From Bacteroidales bacterium (lineage in GTDB: Bacteria; Bacteroidota; Bacteroidia; Bacteroidales; Bacteroidaceae), in assembly GCA_004555055.1 (NCBI GenBank), contig SFJN01000016.1:1-46638 (forward strand): a stretch of 46,638 bases of DNA, given 5' to 3'. Numbering within the stretch: position 1 is the stretch's first letter; each line of letters starts with the position of its first letter. Below are positions 8,303 through 16,518 of the stretch, in pieces. The position numbers were made by a program, and so were the translations under genes. The notes beneath the pieces were generated by a model. That model was not told the origin of the DNA, did not search any database, and worked only from the letters and a program-made list of their open reading frames with translations.

Positions 8303-9970
8303 ATGAAGAATTTTATCTTTCTTTCTGCAATGGCCGTTGCCGCTCTTTCTGCCAATGCCCAGGCGGTAGAAAGTGGTCTTAAGGCTCAGCCCATTGGTTT
8401 CCAGAAGACATTCGCCAAGATGAATGTCAAGGGTAGTGAACTTGCTCCTCGTCTCGAAGGTGCCCGCACTCCCATGCGTGCCATTGCCGACGATGCTCAG
8501 GCAGCCATCGTAAACGGCGTGTTCTATCAGCGTCCCGAAGGTTGCTATTACAGCGCCTACACTTGGGGTTCTGCTGACGGCAGTTCGCTTTCCGGTCTGC
8601 TCGTACCCACCCTTGCACCTGTCACCTATCTCAATGCCTGCGCAAATCCTGCAGCTGCCTCTTGGACCATCAACGGTCAGGATGCTTCTGAGTTGGCTGA
8701 TGCAGACAACAACTTCGTCATCACTTGGGGTGTAAACACCACCGACCAGATTGTAGGTGCCATGTATGCTCCCACCATCTCTGTAGGTGCCACCAGCTTC
8801 ACCTGCCCTCCTCTCAGCATCGGTGCCAGTGGCGTTTCTCCTCAGATGACCTGCAACCCTGCTGCTGTGAAGATTTACGGCGGTTTCAGCGATGGTCCTG
8901 GTTTCGGTACCGGAAGTGTGCTTGAGGCTAATATTGAGGGCGAAACCGGCGGAAAGTGTACCGCTATTTACGATGTATACGAGAAGCCCGCGGCTCCTAT
9001 GTATGTTGAGTCCTTCGACGTGCCTTTCTTCTCCAGCCTGGCAGATCCTCTTGGTGGCAAGACCCTCACCATGGAAATCTACGGCTTCAATGAAGAAGGT
9101 AAGCTCGAGGCAAATCCCCGCCACGTCCTCACCTGCTCCACTGTCGATGATGTGGATTCTTACAATGATCCCGAGACTGGCGAGACCATTTACTATGGTA
9201 CCGCAGTCTTTACCCAGAATGTAGAGAACGAGTTCGGTGACCTCGTGGCTGAGCCCTTCGTCCTCGACTATGCTTATGCTACCATTCTCTCCGGTTACAA
9301 GGAGCAGGGTGTGGACGTACAGTTCCGTATGTGCTACACCGGTGAGGATATTTACGAGCTTATGTTCGCTACTCCTACCCGTCTGGTTACTGAAGTCGAC
9401 GGCGAGACCCGCTACTACTATTTCGGCAATGACAGCGGTGCTTACAAGATGAACGTGTTCGTTAACTGCTTCTACGATGATATCGACTATCCCGAGTTCT
9501 ACAACTCTCTCGTAGCTTCCAACGACGGACAGACCCTCGAGACCGACAGCCCCAACCTTGCTGAGGAAAACCGTGTGAACTTCGTACCCGTTTACACTGC
9601 TGCTCCCGTCATCGAAACCGATGAAAACGGTGAACCTGTGGGCTCCAACTACGATATTGTTGACTGCCCCGATTGGGTAACCCTCACTGTGGACGACAGC
9701 ACCCGTGGACAGTATGGCTATTCTATCATCGTTCCCGAGGTTGAACCCCTTCCTGCCGGTGTAGAAGGCCGCGCTGCCTTCATCTACCTCGAAGGTCGTG
9801 GTGTAAAGAGCAAGAAGCCTCTTGTTATCCGTCAGGGTAATGTGGTTGGTATCAACAACGTAGAGACTGAGCAAAACGCCAACGTGATCCGTTACAATGT
9901 GGCCGGACAGCGTGTAAACAACGCCAAGGGTCTTGTAATTTCCAAGAACGGTAAGGAACTCGTAAAGTAA
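8303..9970 (+). CDS. Secreted protein of unknown function with sorting-like C-terminal tail
   Basis: I do not recognise a family for the body of this 555-residue protein. A signal peptide with SPI-like cleavage after ANAQ (about residue 20) and no lipobox indicates secretion rather than anchoring by lipid. The mature part is rich in Gly, Thr, Ser and aromatic residues and poor in Lys, consistent with beta-structure; several Cys are scattered through it. The last ~40 residues (INNVETEQ..., YNVAGQRVNN, KGLVISKNGKELVK) resemble short Por/type IX secretion-like tails common in Prevotella proteins. It lies 15 bp behind the DUF4302 gene and immediately before a strong terminator, so it is the last gene of the operon and could be a secreted ligand-capture protein. 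That role is inference. Confidence 0.75.
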   Translation: MKNFIFLSAMAVAALSANAQAVESGLKAQPIGFQKTFAKMNVKGSELAPRLEGARTPMRAIADDAQAAIVNGVFYQRPEGCYYSAYTWGSADGSSLSGLLVPTLAPVTYLNACANPAAASWTINGQDASELADADNNFVITWGVNTTDQIVGAMYAPTISVGATSFTCPPLSIGASGVSPQMTCNPAAVKIYGGFSDGPGFGTGSVLEANIEGETGGKCTAIYDVYEKPAAPMYVESFDVPFFSSLADPLGGKTLTMEIYGFNEEGKLEANPRHVLTCSTVDDVDSYNDPETGETIYYGTAVFTQNVENEFGDLVAEPFVLDYAYATILSGYKEQGVDVQFRMCYTGEDIYELMFATPTRLVTEVDGETRYYYFGNDSGAYKMNVFVNCFYDDIDYPEFYNSLVASNDGQTLETDSPNLAEENRVNFVPVYTAAPVIETDENGEPVGSNYDIVDCPDWVTLTVDDSTRGQYGYSIIVPEVEPLPAGVEGRAAFIYLEGRGVKSKKPLVIRQGNVVGINNVETEQNANVIRYNVAGQRVNNAKGLVISKNGKELVK

Positions 9971-10011
9971 TCCACTCCCTACGATAATTTCGTAAACACT
10001 CTAAGATAAAA

Positions 10012-10051
10012 GGGTGCCGGGTCTGTTTTTGACTCGGCACCCCTTCTTTTT
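10012..10051 (+). terminator. Rho-independent terminator of the SusC/D operon
   Basis: Arms GGGTGCCGGGTC (10012-10023) and GACTCGGCACCC (10031-10042) form a 12-bp stem with a single G.U pair and a 7-nt loop (TGTTTTT), followed by CTTCTTTTT. It lies 41 bp after the stop of the secreted unknown protein and separates the operon from the M6 protease gene. Confidence 0.9.
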
Positions 10052-10186
10052 CTTAATGAATAATACGCCGCTTGGTTCAGGATGCGCTTTCCGAATGTTA
10101 GCTATGCCGAAAAGGTTTTCCGCTGGTGTCTCTGAGGTTAAAAAAAGTGAAAATGGGAAGAAATCACGCACCTTTCTTTCTCCCTT

Positions 10187-10218
10187 TTTGTGCACTTCAC
10201 CGAATTGTCGTAATTTTG
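10187..10218 (+). promoter_or_regulatory. Bacteroidetes-type promoter of the M6 protease gene
   Basis: TTTG (10187-10190) and TAATTTTG (10211-10218) are separated by 20 bp, a full match to the Bacteroidetes -33/-7 consensus. It lies after the operon terminator and about 130 bp before the protease start, implying independent expression with a leader of about 125 nt. The rest of the 9971-10349 spacer shows nothing else recognisable. Confidence 0.7.
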
Positions 10219-10349
10219 TGCGCCAACTTGTTTGGCCTGTCCCTGCAACTTCTCGTTTCAGGCAGACAGAAAATGCAGAATATTGTACGCAATCCCCCTC
10301 CTTGAATCCCTTACTACTTTTCCACCCTCTTTTTTAGTATTCTCCATTC

Positions 10350-12590
10350 ATGAAGAAATTCCTCACTTTTTTTGCCGGTGCCCTTATGGCCGTTTCTGCC
10401 AGCGCCATTCGCCCGTTGCATGTCCCTTATGCCATTCCCGATGGTAATGGTTCCACGGTGATGCTTTACAAGCATGGTGATATGGGGCTCGAGTTCTATA
10501 CTACGCTCGACAACCGCATTGTCATCCGTAATGCCGACGGAAAGCTTGTCTATGCCCTTGTTCAGGAAGGTCGGCTTGTGGCCTCGGACATCTTGGTGCA
10601 CGACATTGCCCGTCGTTCTGCCGAAGAGCTCAAGTTTGCGCTCGAAGGAGCCCTTTCGCCCACCGCGTATGGCGAGGCTCGTCGCCTTGCACAGACATCG
10701 GGCGGTAGGCTCCGTGCCGCTTCCGGTCCCCAGCGTGCCCATTATGCAAGCACCACAGACGGTCTTGGGAAGTATGGCACTTCTGCACTCGGTTCTCTGC
10801 CCAGTGTCGGAAAGTTCAATATTCCTGTCATCATGGTGGAGTATGCCGATACCAAGTTCAAGGAAACGACCACCATTGAGTTTATGAACCGCTTTTACAA
10901 CGAGGAAGGTTTCAACTCCATTCCCGGTGTGGGCAGCAAGGTGACAGGCTCTGTACGCGACTATTTCTACGACCAGAGCCGGGGACTTTTCGACCCGACC
11001 TTCGACATTGTGGCCAAGGTTACCCTCAGCAAGGGCTATGCCTACTACGGTGCGAACGGGACCTCAAGCGTTGACAAAAACGCCCGTGAGATGGTGAAGG
11101 AAGCCATCCGACTGGCACAGGACCAAGGTGTGGACTTTACTCCCTATATCCATTCTTCGAAGCAGAATGTGCCTTTGGTTTGTATTCTCTATGCCGGACA
11201 GGGCGAGGCTACGGGAGGCGGTGAAGACACCATCTGGCCTCATCAGTACGACATCCCCTATTCCAGTAACAACATCGGCGGCACCCGTTTCGGTTCCTAT
11301 TTCGTCGGCAACGAGCTCAACGGTGATGTCCTTATGGGTATGGGCGTTTTCGTGCACGAATTCTGCCACGCGCTCGGTCTGCCCGACTTCTACGATTCCA
11401 CTTACAGCTACGATGGCAACCAGCCTTTCGGTCTGTGGTCCGTCATGGATGTGGGTCCTTACAACGAATCCTCCTATACTCCCGCCCGTATGACAGCCTA
11501 CGAGCGCAGTTACCTCGGATGGCTGAACATCCCTGAGAAGAAAACCGTCAAGGAGGGCATCGTACTTTCCAATCCCGAAGAGGACTACGATCATTCCATG
11601 TTCCTTTATCGTATGAACGGTTCCGACAAGGACTATTTCATCTTCGAAAATGTGAATGAAGGCAAGTGGGCTCCCACCGGTTCCGGTTCCGGACTCTTCG
11701 TGTCGCGTTTCCATTACGACATTGATGCCTGGGACTATAATACCGTCAACATCTCCGAAAACAAGAAAAAGGCCATGATTGTGGCTGCCAACGGGGAGAA
11801 GATCAACGCTACTGCCCGCCCTGCACATCTCTATGGTACGAGTGTCTTCGACATCCCCAGCCTTACCCGTTGGGACGGCATAGAGGACGAGGGCCATCCC
11901 ATCTACCAGATTTCGCGTCATTCCAACGGCTCTCTGACCCTCAGCTATGGTGCACGTAACCTCTATTCCACCGATGCTTCTGACGGCCGTGTGTACCAGC
12001 TTGTGGAGGATGTATCATCCCTCGCCTCCGGTGATACCATCATTATTGTGAACCGCGACGAAGCCCAGGCACTCAGTGTCTTCCCCGCTACTAACGGCCG
12101 TGCCGTCACTTCCATCAAACTTCCCGGCAGCAGTTCGGCAGAGGGCAACGAAGATGTACTGATGCTTCGCGCCATCAAGACGAAGGACGGGTCGAAGTGG
12201 GGTCTGCAGTTCAAGCAGAACGGTGCGAACGCCTATCTTTCCGCCTCTTCTACCGGCAATCTTACCAGTGCCACCAAGTCCGATGCCACCTGCCTTGGTA
12301 CCATTGACATTGTAGATGGAAATGCCGTCATCAAGCTCGGTACCGGTGCCCGTGGAACCCTCACCTATTTCACCGACAACACCCGCGTTTCGTGCACCGA
12401 TGGTAGCACACCTTCCGGACTCTCCATTTATCGCCTTGTAGGCCTTGCAGAGGGCATTCATGAGGTTGTAGCCGACGGTGAGGCCACCTCCACAGCGGTA
12501 TTCTCCCTTTCCGGCCGATATGTGGGCGACAGTCTCGAATCCTTGCCTTCCGGCATTTATGTGGTCAATGGCAAGAAGGTGAAGCGTTAA
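10350..12590 (+). CDS. Secreted M6-type zinc metalloprotease
   Basis: This is a secreted metalloprotease of the immune-inhibitor-A-like M6 group. A signal peptide (1-19) is followed by a propeptide-like region. The catalytic domain starts near residue 150 (KFNIPVIMVEYADTKF), and the metzincin-like zinc site HEFCHALGLPDFYD has HEFCH at 336-340. A beta-rich C-terminal region follows, and the last residues (VFSLSGRYVG, LPSGIYVVNGKKVKR) form a type IX-like sorting tail. It should act outside the cell or on its surface, degrading proteins. It has its own promoter but sits just downstream of the SusC/SusD/HExxH locus, so it could supply peptides to that importer (inference). The length of 746 residues is reasonable, with no truncation seen. 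Confidence 0.9.
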   Translation: MKKFLTFFAGALMAVSASAIRPLHVPYAIPDGNGSTVMLYKHGDMGLEFYTTLDNRIVIRNADGKLVYALVQEGRLVASDILVHDIARRSAEELKFALEGALSPTAYGEARRLAQTSGGRLRAASGPQRAHYASTTDGLGKYGTSALGSLPSVGKFNIPVIMVEYADTKFKETTTIEFMNRFYNEEGFNSIPGVGSKVTGSVRDYFYDQSRGLFDPTFDIVAKVTLSKGYAYYGANGTSSVDKNAREMVKEAIRLAQDQGVDFTPYIHSSKQNVPLVCILYAGQGEATGGGEDTIWPHQYDIPYSSNNIGGTRFGSYFVGNELNGDVLMGMGVFVHEFCHALGLPDFYDSTYSYDGNQPFGLWSVMDVGPYNESSYTPARMTAYERSYLGWLNIPEKKTVKEGIVLSNPEEDYDHSMFLYRMNGSDKDYFIFENVNEGKWAPTGSGSGLFVSRFHYDIDAWDYNTVNISENKKKAMIVAANGEKINATARPAHLYGTSVFDIPSLTRWDGIEDEGHPIYQISRHSNGSLTLSYGARNLYSTDASDGRVYQLVEDVSSLASGDTIIIVNRDEAQALSVFPATNGRAVTSIKLPGSSSAEGNEDVLMLRAIKTKDGSKWGLQFKQNGANAYLSASSTGNLTSATKSDATCLGTIDIVDGNAVIKLGTGARGTLTYFTDNTRVSCTDGSTPSGLSIYRLVGLAEGIHEVVADGEATSTAVFSLSGRYVGDSLESLPSGIYVVNGKKVKR

Positions 12591-12793
12591 CCCTCTTTCA
12601 TTTTCCTTGCTTTGCAAATCTTCGAGGATGTATCAGGCATTTCCAATCCCTGGTGCATCCTCGTTTCTTATAGGAGACATTCCTACAGCCCTTTTCGCAC
12701 TCTCTTGGGCATTTTGCCTGTGGTCTGCTTATGCATATGTCATAAGTCGTGGGGATTCCCTACGCCCTATTTCCTTCTTCTCCAACAAAGAAA

Positions 12794-12831
12794 ACGAGGA
12801 TATCACCCCGCGCGGTGGGTGGTATCCTCGT
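12794..12831 (-). terminator. Strong hairpin between convergent genes (mainly minus-strand terminator)
   Basis: ACGAGGATA (12794-12802) pairs perfectly with TATCCTCGT (12823-12831), and the inner CACCC/GGGTG arms extend the stem to about 15 bp. Read on the minus strand, the hairpin is followed by TTTTCTTTGTT, a U-rich tract, so it ends the glyS-FKBP transcript. It may also stop transcription arriving from the M6 gene on the other side. The rest of the spacer 12591-12862 shows no gene. Confidence 0.8.
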
Positions 12832-12862
12832 GTATTTCAGATGCTGAGTTTCAGCGAAACGG

Positions 12863-13519
12863 TCAATTCCATACCGGCGGAACGGAGCCGACGCGGTAGA
12901 AGGCTTTCAGACGCATGTCAAATATGAGGGTGGAGTGTCCCGGTATTCCGGACGTTCCGCTTTCGCCGTATCCCATGTTGGCAGGGATGAACACGCGCCA
13001 ATAGTCGCCGATGCGCATATGGAAGAGTGCGGTGCTCCATCCCTCAATCACGCCCATGGTTTGGAAATTCGTGCTGACCTCGAAATTCTTGTCCATGATT
13101 TCCTCAATCGTAGTGCCCATTCCTGTATGGTCGAAGATGTAGCCGTTTTCATACGATTTGGAGGGAATCAGCCGTCCTGCGTATGTCACGCGCACGGAAT
13201 CGGTGGCCAACGGGTATCCGCTGCCCGTACCGCGCTCTATGATGCGTACGGCAATGCTGTCCTTCCATGTCGTTGCACCGCCTGTGGTGTTTTGGAAACT
13301 GGGAAAGACGCGCCATTCGCAATGCTCTTCCCATGCATCGCCCCATTGTGCTTTGGCGGCTGCCACGGCCTTGTTGGCATAGGCCAGGGTGTCGAGCATG
13401 AATGTGGTATTGCGGGTCTCCCAGTTCTCGAATTCGTTGCTTTCTTCCGAAGTTTCGGAGCAGGCGCAGAATCCTGCGGTAACGGCCATGAGAAGCAGCA
13501 GGTGGATGAGTTTTCTCAT
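12863..13519 (-). CDS. FKBP-type peptidyl-prolyl cis-trans isomerase lipoprotein
   Basis: This is a lipid-anchored prolyl isomerase acting as a folding catalyst in the periplasm. The lipobox ends in CAC with Cys at residue 20 after a hydrophobic signal segment. The FKBP domain fills the C-terminal half: DSVRVTYAGRLI, then IFDHTGMG, GVIEGWSTALFHMRIGDYWRVFIPANMGYGE and a final LIFDMRLKAF, which are hallmark FKBP strands and active-site loop. The 218-residue length is typical for Bacteroidales single-domain FKBP lipoproteins. It lies 34 bp downstream of glyS and is probably co-transcribed with it. Confidence 0.93.
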   Translation of the reverse strand: MRKLIHLLLLMAVTAGFCACSETSEESNEFENWETRNTTFMLDTLAYANKAVAAAKAQWGDAWEEHCEWRVFPSFQNTTGGATTWKDSIAVRIIERGTGSGYPLATDSVRVTYAGRLIPSKSYENGYIFDHTGMGTTIEEIMDKNFEVSTNFQTMGVIEGWSTALFHMRIGDYWRVFIPANMGYGESGTSGIPGHSTLIFDMRLKAFYRVGSVPPVWN

Positions 13520-13553
13520 TGTCGGAGTCCTATAGTCGTCTTATGTGTGTCTT

Positions 13554-15095
13554 TTATTTGAGTTTCTTGAGCAAGCTGACGATGCTTACCTTCTCCTCGA
13601 TGATGCTGCGCAGGTCTTCGATGCGTACGCGCTGCTGCTCCATGGTGTCGCGGTCGCGGAGAGTCACACATCCGTCGGTGAGGGTATCGGGGTCCACTGT
13701 AACGCAGAAGGGTGTTCCGATGGCATCCTGACGGCGGTAGCGCTTGCCAATCTGGTCCTTCTCCTCATAGGTGCAGCGGAAGTGATACTGCAGGTCGGCG
13801 ATGATTTCGCGTGCCTTTTCGGGCAGACCGTCCTTTTTGGTGAGTGGGAACACGGCAAGCTTGATGGGGGCGAGTGCTGCAGGCAGGTGCAGTACGGTGC
13901 GTGTCTGTCCGTCGGGGAGCTGCTGCTCTTCGTAGCTGTGGCACATGACGCTGAGGAACATGCGGTCTACGCCGATGGAGGTTTCGATGACGTACGGCGT
14001 GTAGCTCTCGTTCACTTCGGGGTCGAAGTATTCGATTTTCTTTCCCGAGAACTTGGCGTGCTGGCTGAGGTCGAAGTTCGTGCGGCTGTGGATGCCCTCC
14101 ACTTCCTTGAATCCGAAAGGCATGTGGAATTCGATGTCCGAGGCTGCGTTGGCATAGTGTGCCAGTTTTTCGTGGTCGTGGAAACGGTAGTTTTCAGCAC
14201 CGAATCCCAGGGCCTGATGCCATGCCATGCGTGTGGCCTTCCATTTTTCGAACCATTCGAGTTCGGTTCCGGGCTTTACGAAGAACTGCATTTCCATCTG
14301 TTCGAACTCACGCATGCGGAAGATGAACTGGCGTGCTACGATTTCGTTGCGGAAAGCCTTTCCGATCTGTGCGATGCCGAAGGGCACTTTCATGCGTCCG
14401 GTCTTCTGCACGTTGAGGTAGTTGACGAAGATACCCTGTGCGGTTTCCGGACGGAGGTATACTTTCAGTGCTCCGTCGGCGGTGCTTCCCATTTCGGTGG
14501 AGAACATGAGGTTGAACTGGCGGACGTCGGTCCAGTTGCGAGTGCCGCTGATGGGGCAGACGATTTCCTCGTCAAGGATAATCTGGCGGAGTTCCTCCAG
14601 GTTGGTGTCGTTCATGGCTTTGGCAAAGCGTTCGTGCAGTGCGTCGCGCTTGGCCTGATTCTCCAGTACACGGGCGTTTGTGGCGCGGAACTGCGCTTCG
14701 TCAAAGGCCTCTCCGAAGCGTTTGCGAGCCTTTGCAATCTCCTTCTCAATCTTCTCGTCGTATTTGGCAATCTGGTCTTCGATAAGGACGTCGGCGCGGT
14801 AGCGCTTTTTGCTGTCGCGGTTGTCGATGAGGGGGTCGTTGAAGGCGTCTACGTGTCCGCTGGCCTTCCAGATGGTGGGATGCATGAAGATGGCGCTGTC
14901 GATGCCGACGATGTTCTCGTGGAGCAGAGTCATGGCCTGCCACCAATATTGCTTGATATTGTTCTTCAACTCCACACCGTTCTGACCGTAGTCGTAAACG
15001 GCACCGAGTCCGTCGTAGATGTCGCTGGAAGGGAACACAAAACCGTATTCCTTGCAGTGTGAAACGATTTTCTTGAAAACGTCTTCTTGTGCCAT
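13554..15095 (-). CDS. glyS: Glycyl-tRNA synthetase (dimeric, class II)
   Basis: This cytoplasmic enzyme charges tRNA-Gly with glycine. The 513-residue protein is the single-chain alpha2-type GlyRS: an N-terminal segment DVFKKIVSHCKEYGFVFPSSDIYDGL; class II motif 2 with RNEIVARQFIFRMREFEQMEMQF; motif 3-like GVDRMFLSVMC; and a C-terminal anticodon-binding domain starting at LAPIKLAVFPL. The ATG at 15095 begins the conserved N-terminus; an upstream in-frame start at 15194 would add 33 unconserved residues and lies over the promoter. A CAAAGATA (-7 element TATCTTTG on the minus strand) occurs at 15192-15199. The gene is intact. Confidence 0.97.
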   Translation of the reverse strand: MAQEDVFKKIVSHCKEYGFVFPSSDIYDGLGAVYDYGQNGVELKNNIKQYWWQAMTLLHENIVGIDSAIFMHPTIWKASGHVDAFNDPLIDNRDSKKRYRADVLIEDQIAKYDEKIEKEIAKARKRFGEAFDEAQFRATNARVLENQAKRDALHERFAKAMNDTNLEELRQIILDEEIVCPISGTRNWTDVRQFNLMFSTEMGSTADGALKVYLRPETAQGIFVNYLNVQKTGRMKVPFGIAQIGKAFRNEIVARQFIFRMREFEQMEMQFFVKPGTELEWFEKWKATRMAWHQALGFGAENYRFHDHEKLAHYANAASDIEFHMPFGFKEVEGIHSRTNFDLSQHAKFSGKKIEYFDPEVNESYTPYVIETSIGVDRMFLSVMCHSYEEQQLPDGQTRTVLHLPAALAPIKLAVFPLTKKDGLPEKAREIIADLQYHFRCTYEEKDQIGKRYRRQDAIGTPFCVTVDPDTLTDGCVTLRDRDTMEQQRVRIEDLRSIIEEKVSIVSLLKKLK

Positions 15096-15191
15096 AATTG
15101 TTTTGTATGTTTCTTTTTTGTTGTTGTCGTATATAGGCGGTGTGGGGCGTTCCGTATTGTGCAGTGTGTTCCGGAGCCCCAGTAATTGGGG

Positions 15192-15199
15192 CAAAGATA
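15192..15199 (-). promoter_or_regulatory. Candidate -7 element of the glyS promoter
   Basis: On the minus strand this reads TATCTTTG, an exact TAnnTTTG. No TTTG -33 box is found at the expected spacing, so the call is weak. A transcript from here would have a leader of roughly 90 nt before the glyS ATG at 15095. Confidence 0.4.
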
Positions 15200-15240
15200 A
15201 TCATTTTTGCCCTATTTTCAGGCATCTCTCCGGTGATAGT

Positions 15241-15280
15241 AAAAAAAAAATTGGCCCATCGACTCACATCGTCAGGCCAA
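15241..15280 (-). terminator. Rho-independent terminator of the sigma/anti-sigma operon
   Basis: On the minus strand the stem TTGGCC/GGCCAA (15275-15280 with 15251-15256) is followed by ten T residues (15241-15250). It lies about 95 bp after the anti-sigma stop and before the glyS promoter, so it insulates the two units. Confidence 0.8.
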
Positions 15281-15375
15281 CTTGCGTTTTAATCGTATGA
15301 AGCAAAGATTGTTTTCTCAAATTTCCTATTTTGTTTTTCCCATCCCTATGGTTCTTGTCCCATGTTCAGGTCCTG

Positions 15376-15894
15376 CTATTCTTTGTCCTGGACCTGTGCG
15401 AGGGTGTCGATGTTGATGGCCATTTTGCGGCTGTCTTCGGTGAGTTGTGCAGGTGTCAGGGGAGTCGTCTCGATGTTTGTCCCTTCGTTGCCGTTTTCCG
15501 CTGCTGTGGCATATTCTGCGCGTTCAATGGGCTCGATGATGTTGGTCATGTATGCGCGGTACATGCTACCGCCTACGAGTGCCACGATGGCCACTGCAGC
15601 CGCCGCGCGTCCAAGGGGGTGCAACCGCTGGCTCAGGGTCATTCTCTGTGCTTTCACGTGCTTCGGTGCCGTTTCTTCCTGGATGCCGATGCGCTGCATC
15701 AGCCGTTCCTCAAAGTCTTTGCCCGGTGTGGTCACCAGTTCAGCTTCTGTCAGGCGGAAGATGTCGGCAAAAGGTGCCAGATGTGCAGGAATTTCTTTCT
15801 GTGAGAAGAAGATTTTCAGTATTTTCTCCTCGCTCTCGCTGCTTGTGGCGTCGAAGTACTTGTCCAGCAGTTGTTCGATGTATTTATAGTCCAT
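15376..15894 (-). CDS. Putative membrane anti-sigma factor
   Basis: This ~170-residue protein has a cytoplasmic N-terminal helical half (MDYKYIEQLLDKYFDATSSE...), one hydrophobic segment near residues 95-115 (AAAAVAIVALVGGSMY), and a short, polar C-terminal half that would be periplasmic. It has no HCC zinc anti-sigma motif and no FecR domain. The start codons ATG at 15894 and 15900 overlap the 3' end of the sigma-factor gene, indicating translational coupling; 15894 gives the MDYKYIEQLL start seen in related proteins. The pairing and topology suggest an anti-sigma factor holding the ECF sigma at the membrane. This is inference, since no sequence motif proves it. Confidence 0.6.
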   Translation of the reverse strand: MDYKYIEQLLDKYFDATSSESEEKILKIFFSQKEIPAHLAPFADIFRLTEAELVTTPGKDFEERLMQRIGIQEETAPKHVKAQRMTLSQRLHPLGRAAAAVAIVALVGGSMYRAYMTNIIEPIERAEYATAAENGNEGTNIETTPLTPAQLTEDSRKMAINIDTLAQVQDKE

Positions 15895-16438
15895 TTGCAT
15901 GTCTTTCCAAAATGATTTTCTTCAGTGCTTGTCGTGCGCGGTGCAAGGTCACCTTAACGTCCGATTCGCCGATTTTCATGATTTCCCCGATTTCCTGGTA
16001 GGAGTGTTCCTCGATGTCGCGGAGTTGGAGCACTGTACGTTGTTTTTCCGGCAGCATGTTGAGCATATCTCTGAGCCATTGCAGCCTTTCGTTGCGTTCC
16101 ATTTTTTCGTCGGGTTGCTCGTCGTTGTCCGCAATTTCGCGTTCCAGAACTTTTCCTCCGTTGCTGTCGTCCAGCAGTCCGGCATTTTCCAGCGTGATGT
16201 GTCGTCCCTGCCGTTGGGCTTGCCGGTCAAGGGCAAGGTTGCGTACCATGGTCAAGGCATAAGTCTCGAGATTTTTTATTTCGAGGAATGCTGGTGTGTG
16301 GCGCATTTCCCATATCTTCACGAGCACGTCCTGCACGATGTCCTCGGCCTCGGGGCGGTCGAGTGTGATGCGCAGTGCCAATCTGAAGAGCGGTGTCTTC
16401 AGGGGTAGCAGGTCGCGTTTGATGTCGAGATTAATCAT
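15884..16438 (-). CDS. ECF-type RNA polymerase sigma factor
   Basis: This is a group IV (extracytoplasmic function) sigma-70 factor of 184 residues. Region 2 is visible (LFRLALRITLDRPEAEDIVQDVLVKIWE, then NLETYALTMVRNLALD), and region 4 contains the helix-turn-helix (LPEKQRTVLQLRDIEEHSYQEIGEIMKIGESDVKVTLHRARQAL). An acidic linker separates them. It is followed by the overlapping putative anti-sigma gene. A GTAAC-N17-CGTC pair directly upstream fits an autoregulated ECF promoter. It does not sit next to a FecR or a transporter, so its regulon cannot be inferred from this window. Confidence 0.95.
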   Translation of the reverse strand: MINLDIKRDLLPLKTPLFRLALRITLDRPEAEDIVQDVLVKIWEMRHTPAFLEIKNLETYALTMVRNLALDRQAQRQGRHITLENAGLLDDSNGGKVLEREIADNDEQPDEKMERNERLQWLRDMLNMLPEKQRTVLQLRDIEEHSYQEIGEIMKIGESDVKVTLHRARQALKKIILERHANGL

Positions 16439-16455
16439 GCTGTTACTACTGTATA

Positions 16456-16481
16456 GACGTCTGTGGTGGCTGAAAAGTTAC
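16456..16481 (-). promoter_or_regulatory. Candidate autoregulatory ECF promoter
   Basis: Reading the minus strand, GTAAC (16477-16481) and CGTC (16456-16459) are 17 bp apart, the arrangement typical of ECF-dependent promoters. The ATG of the sigma gene lies only 18 bp beyond CGTC, so the leader would be very short. No TTTG/TAnnTTTG housekeeping promoter is seen in the 80-bp gap. Confidence 0.55.
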
Positions 16482-16518
16482 AGTTTCGCGTCGTTTTTTT
16501 CTGTTTTTCTATAGGAGG

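Noticed and set aside
15376..16438. Link between the ECF sigma factor and the SusC locus at 0.4-10 kb
   Set aside because: The two are separated by other units, the partner lacks a FecR domain, and the SusC protein has no N-terminal signalling extension beyond the usual carboxypeptidase-like domain.
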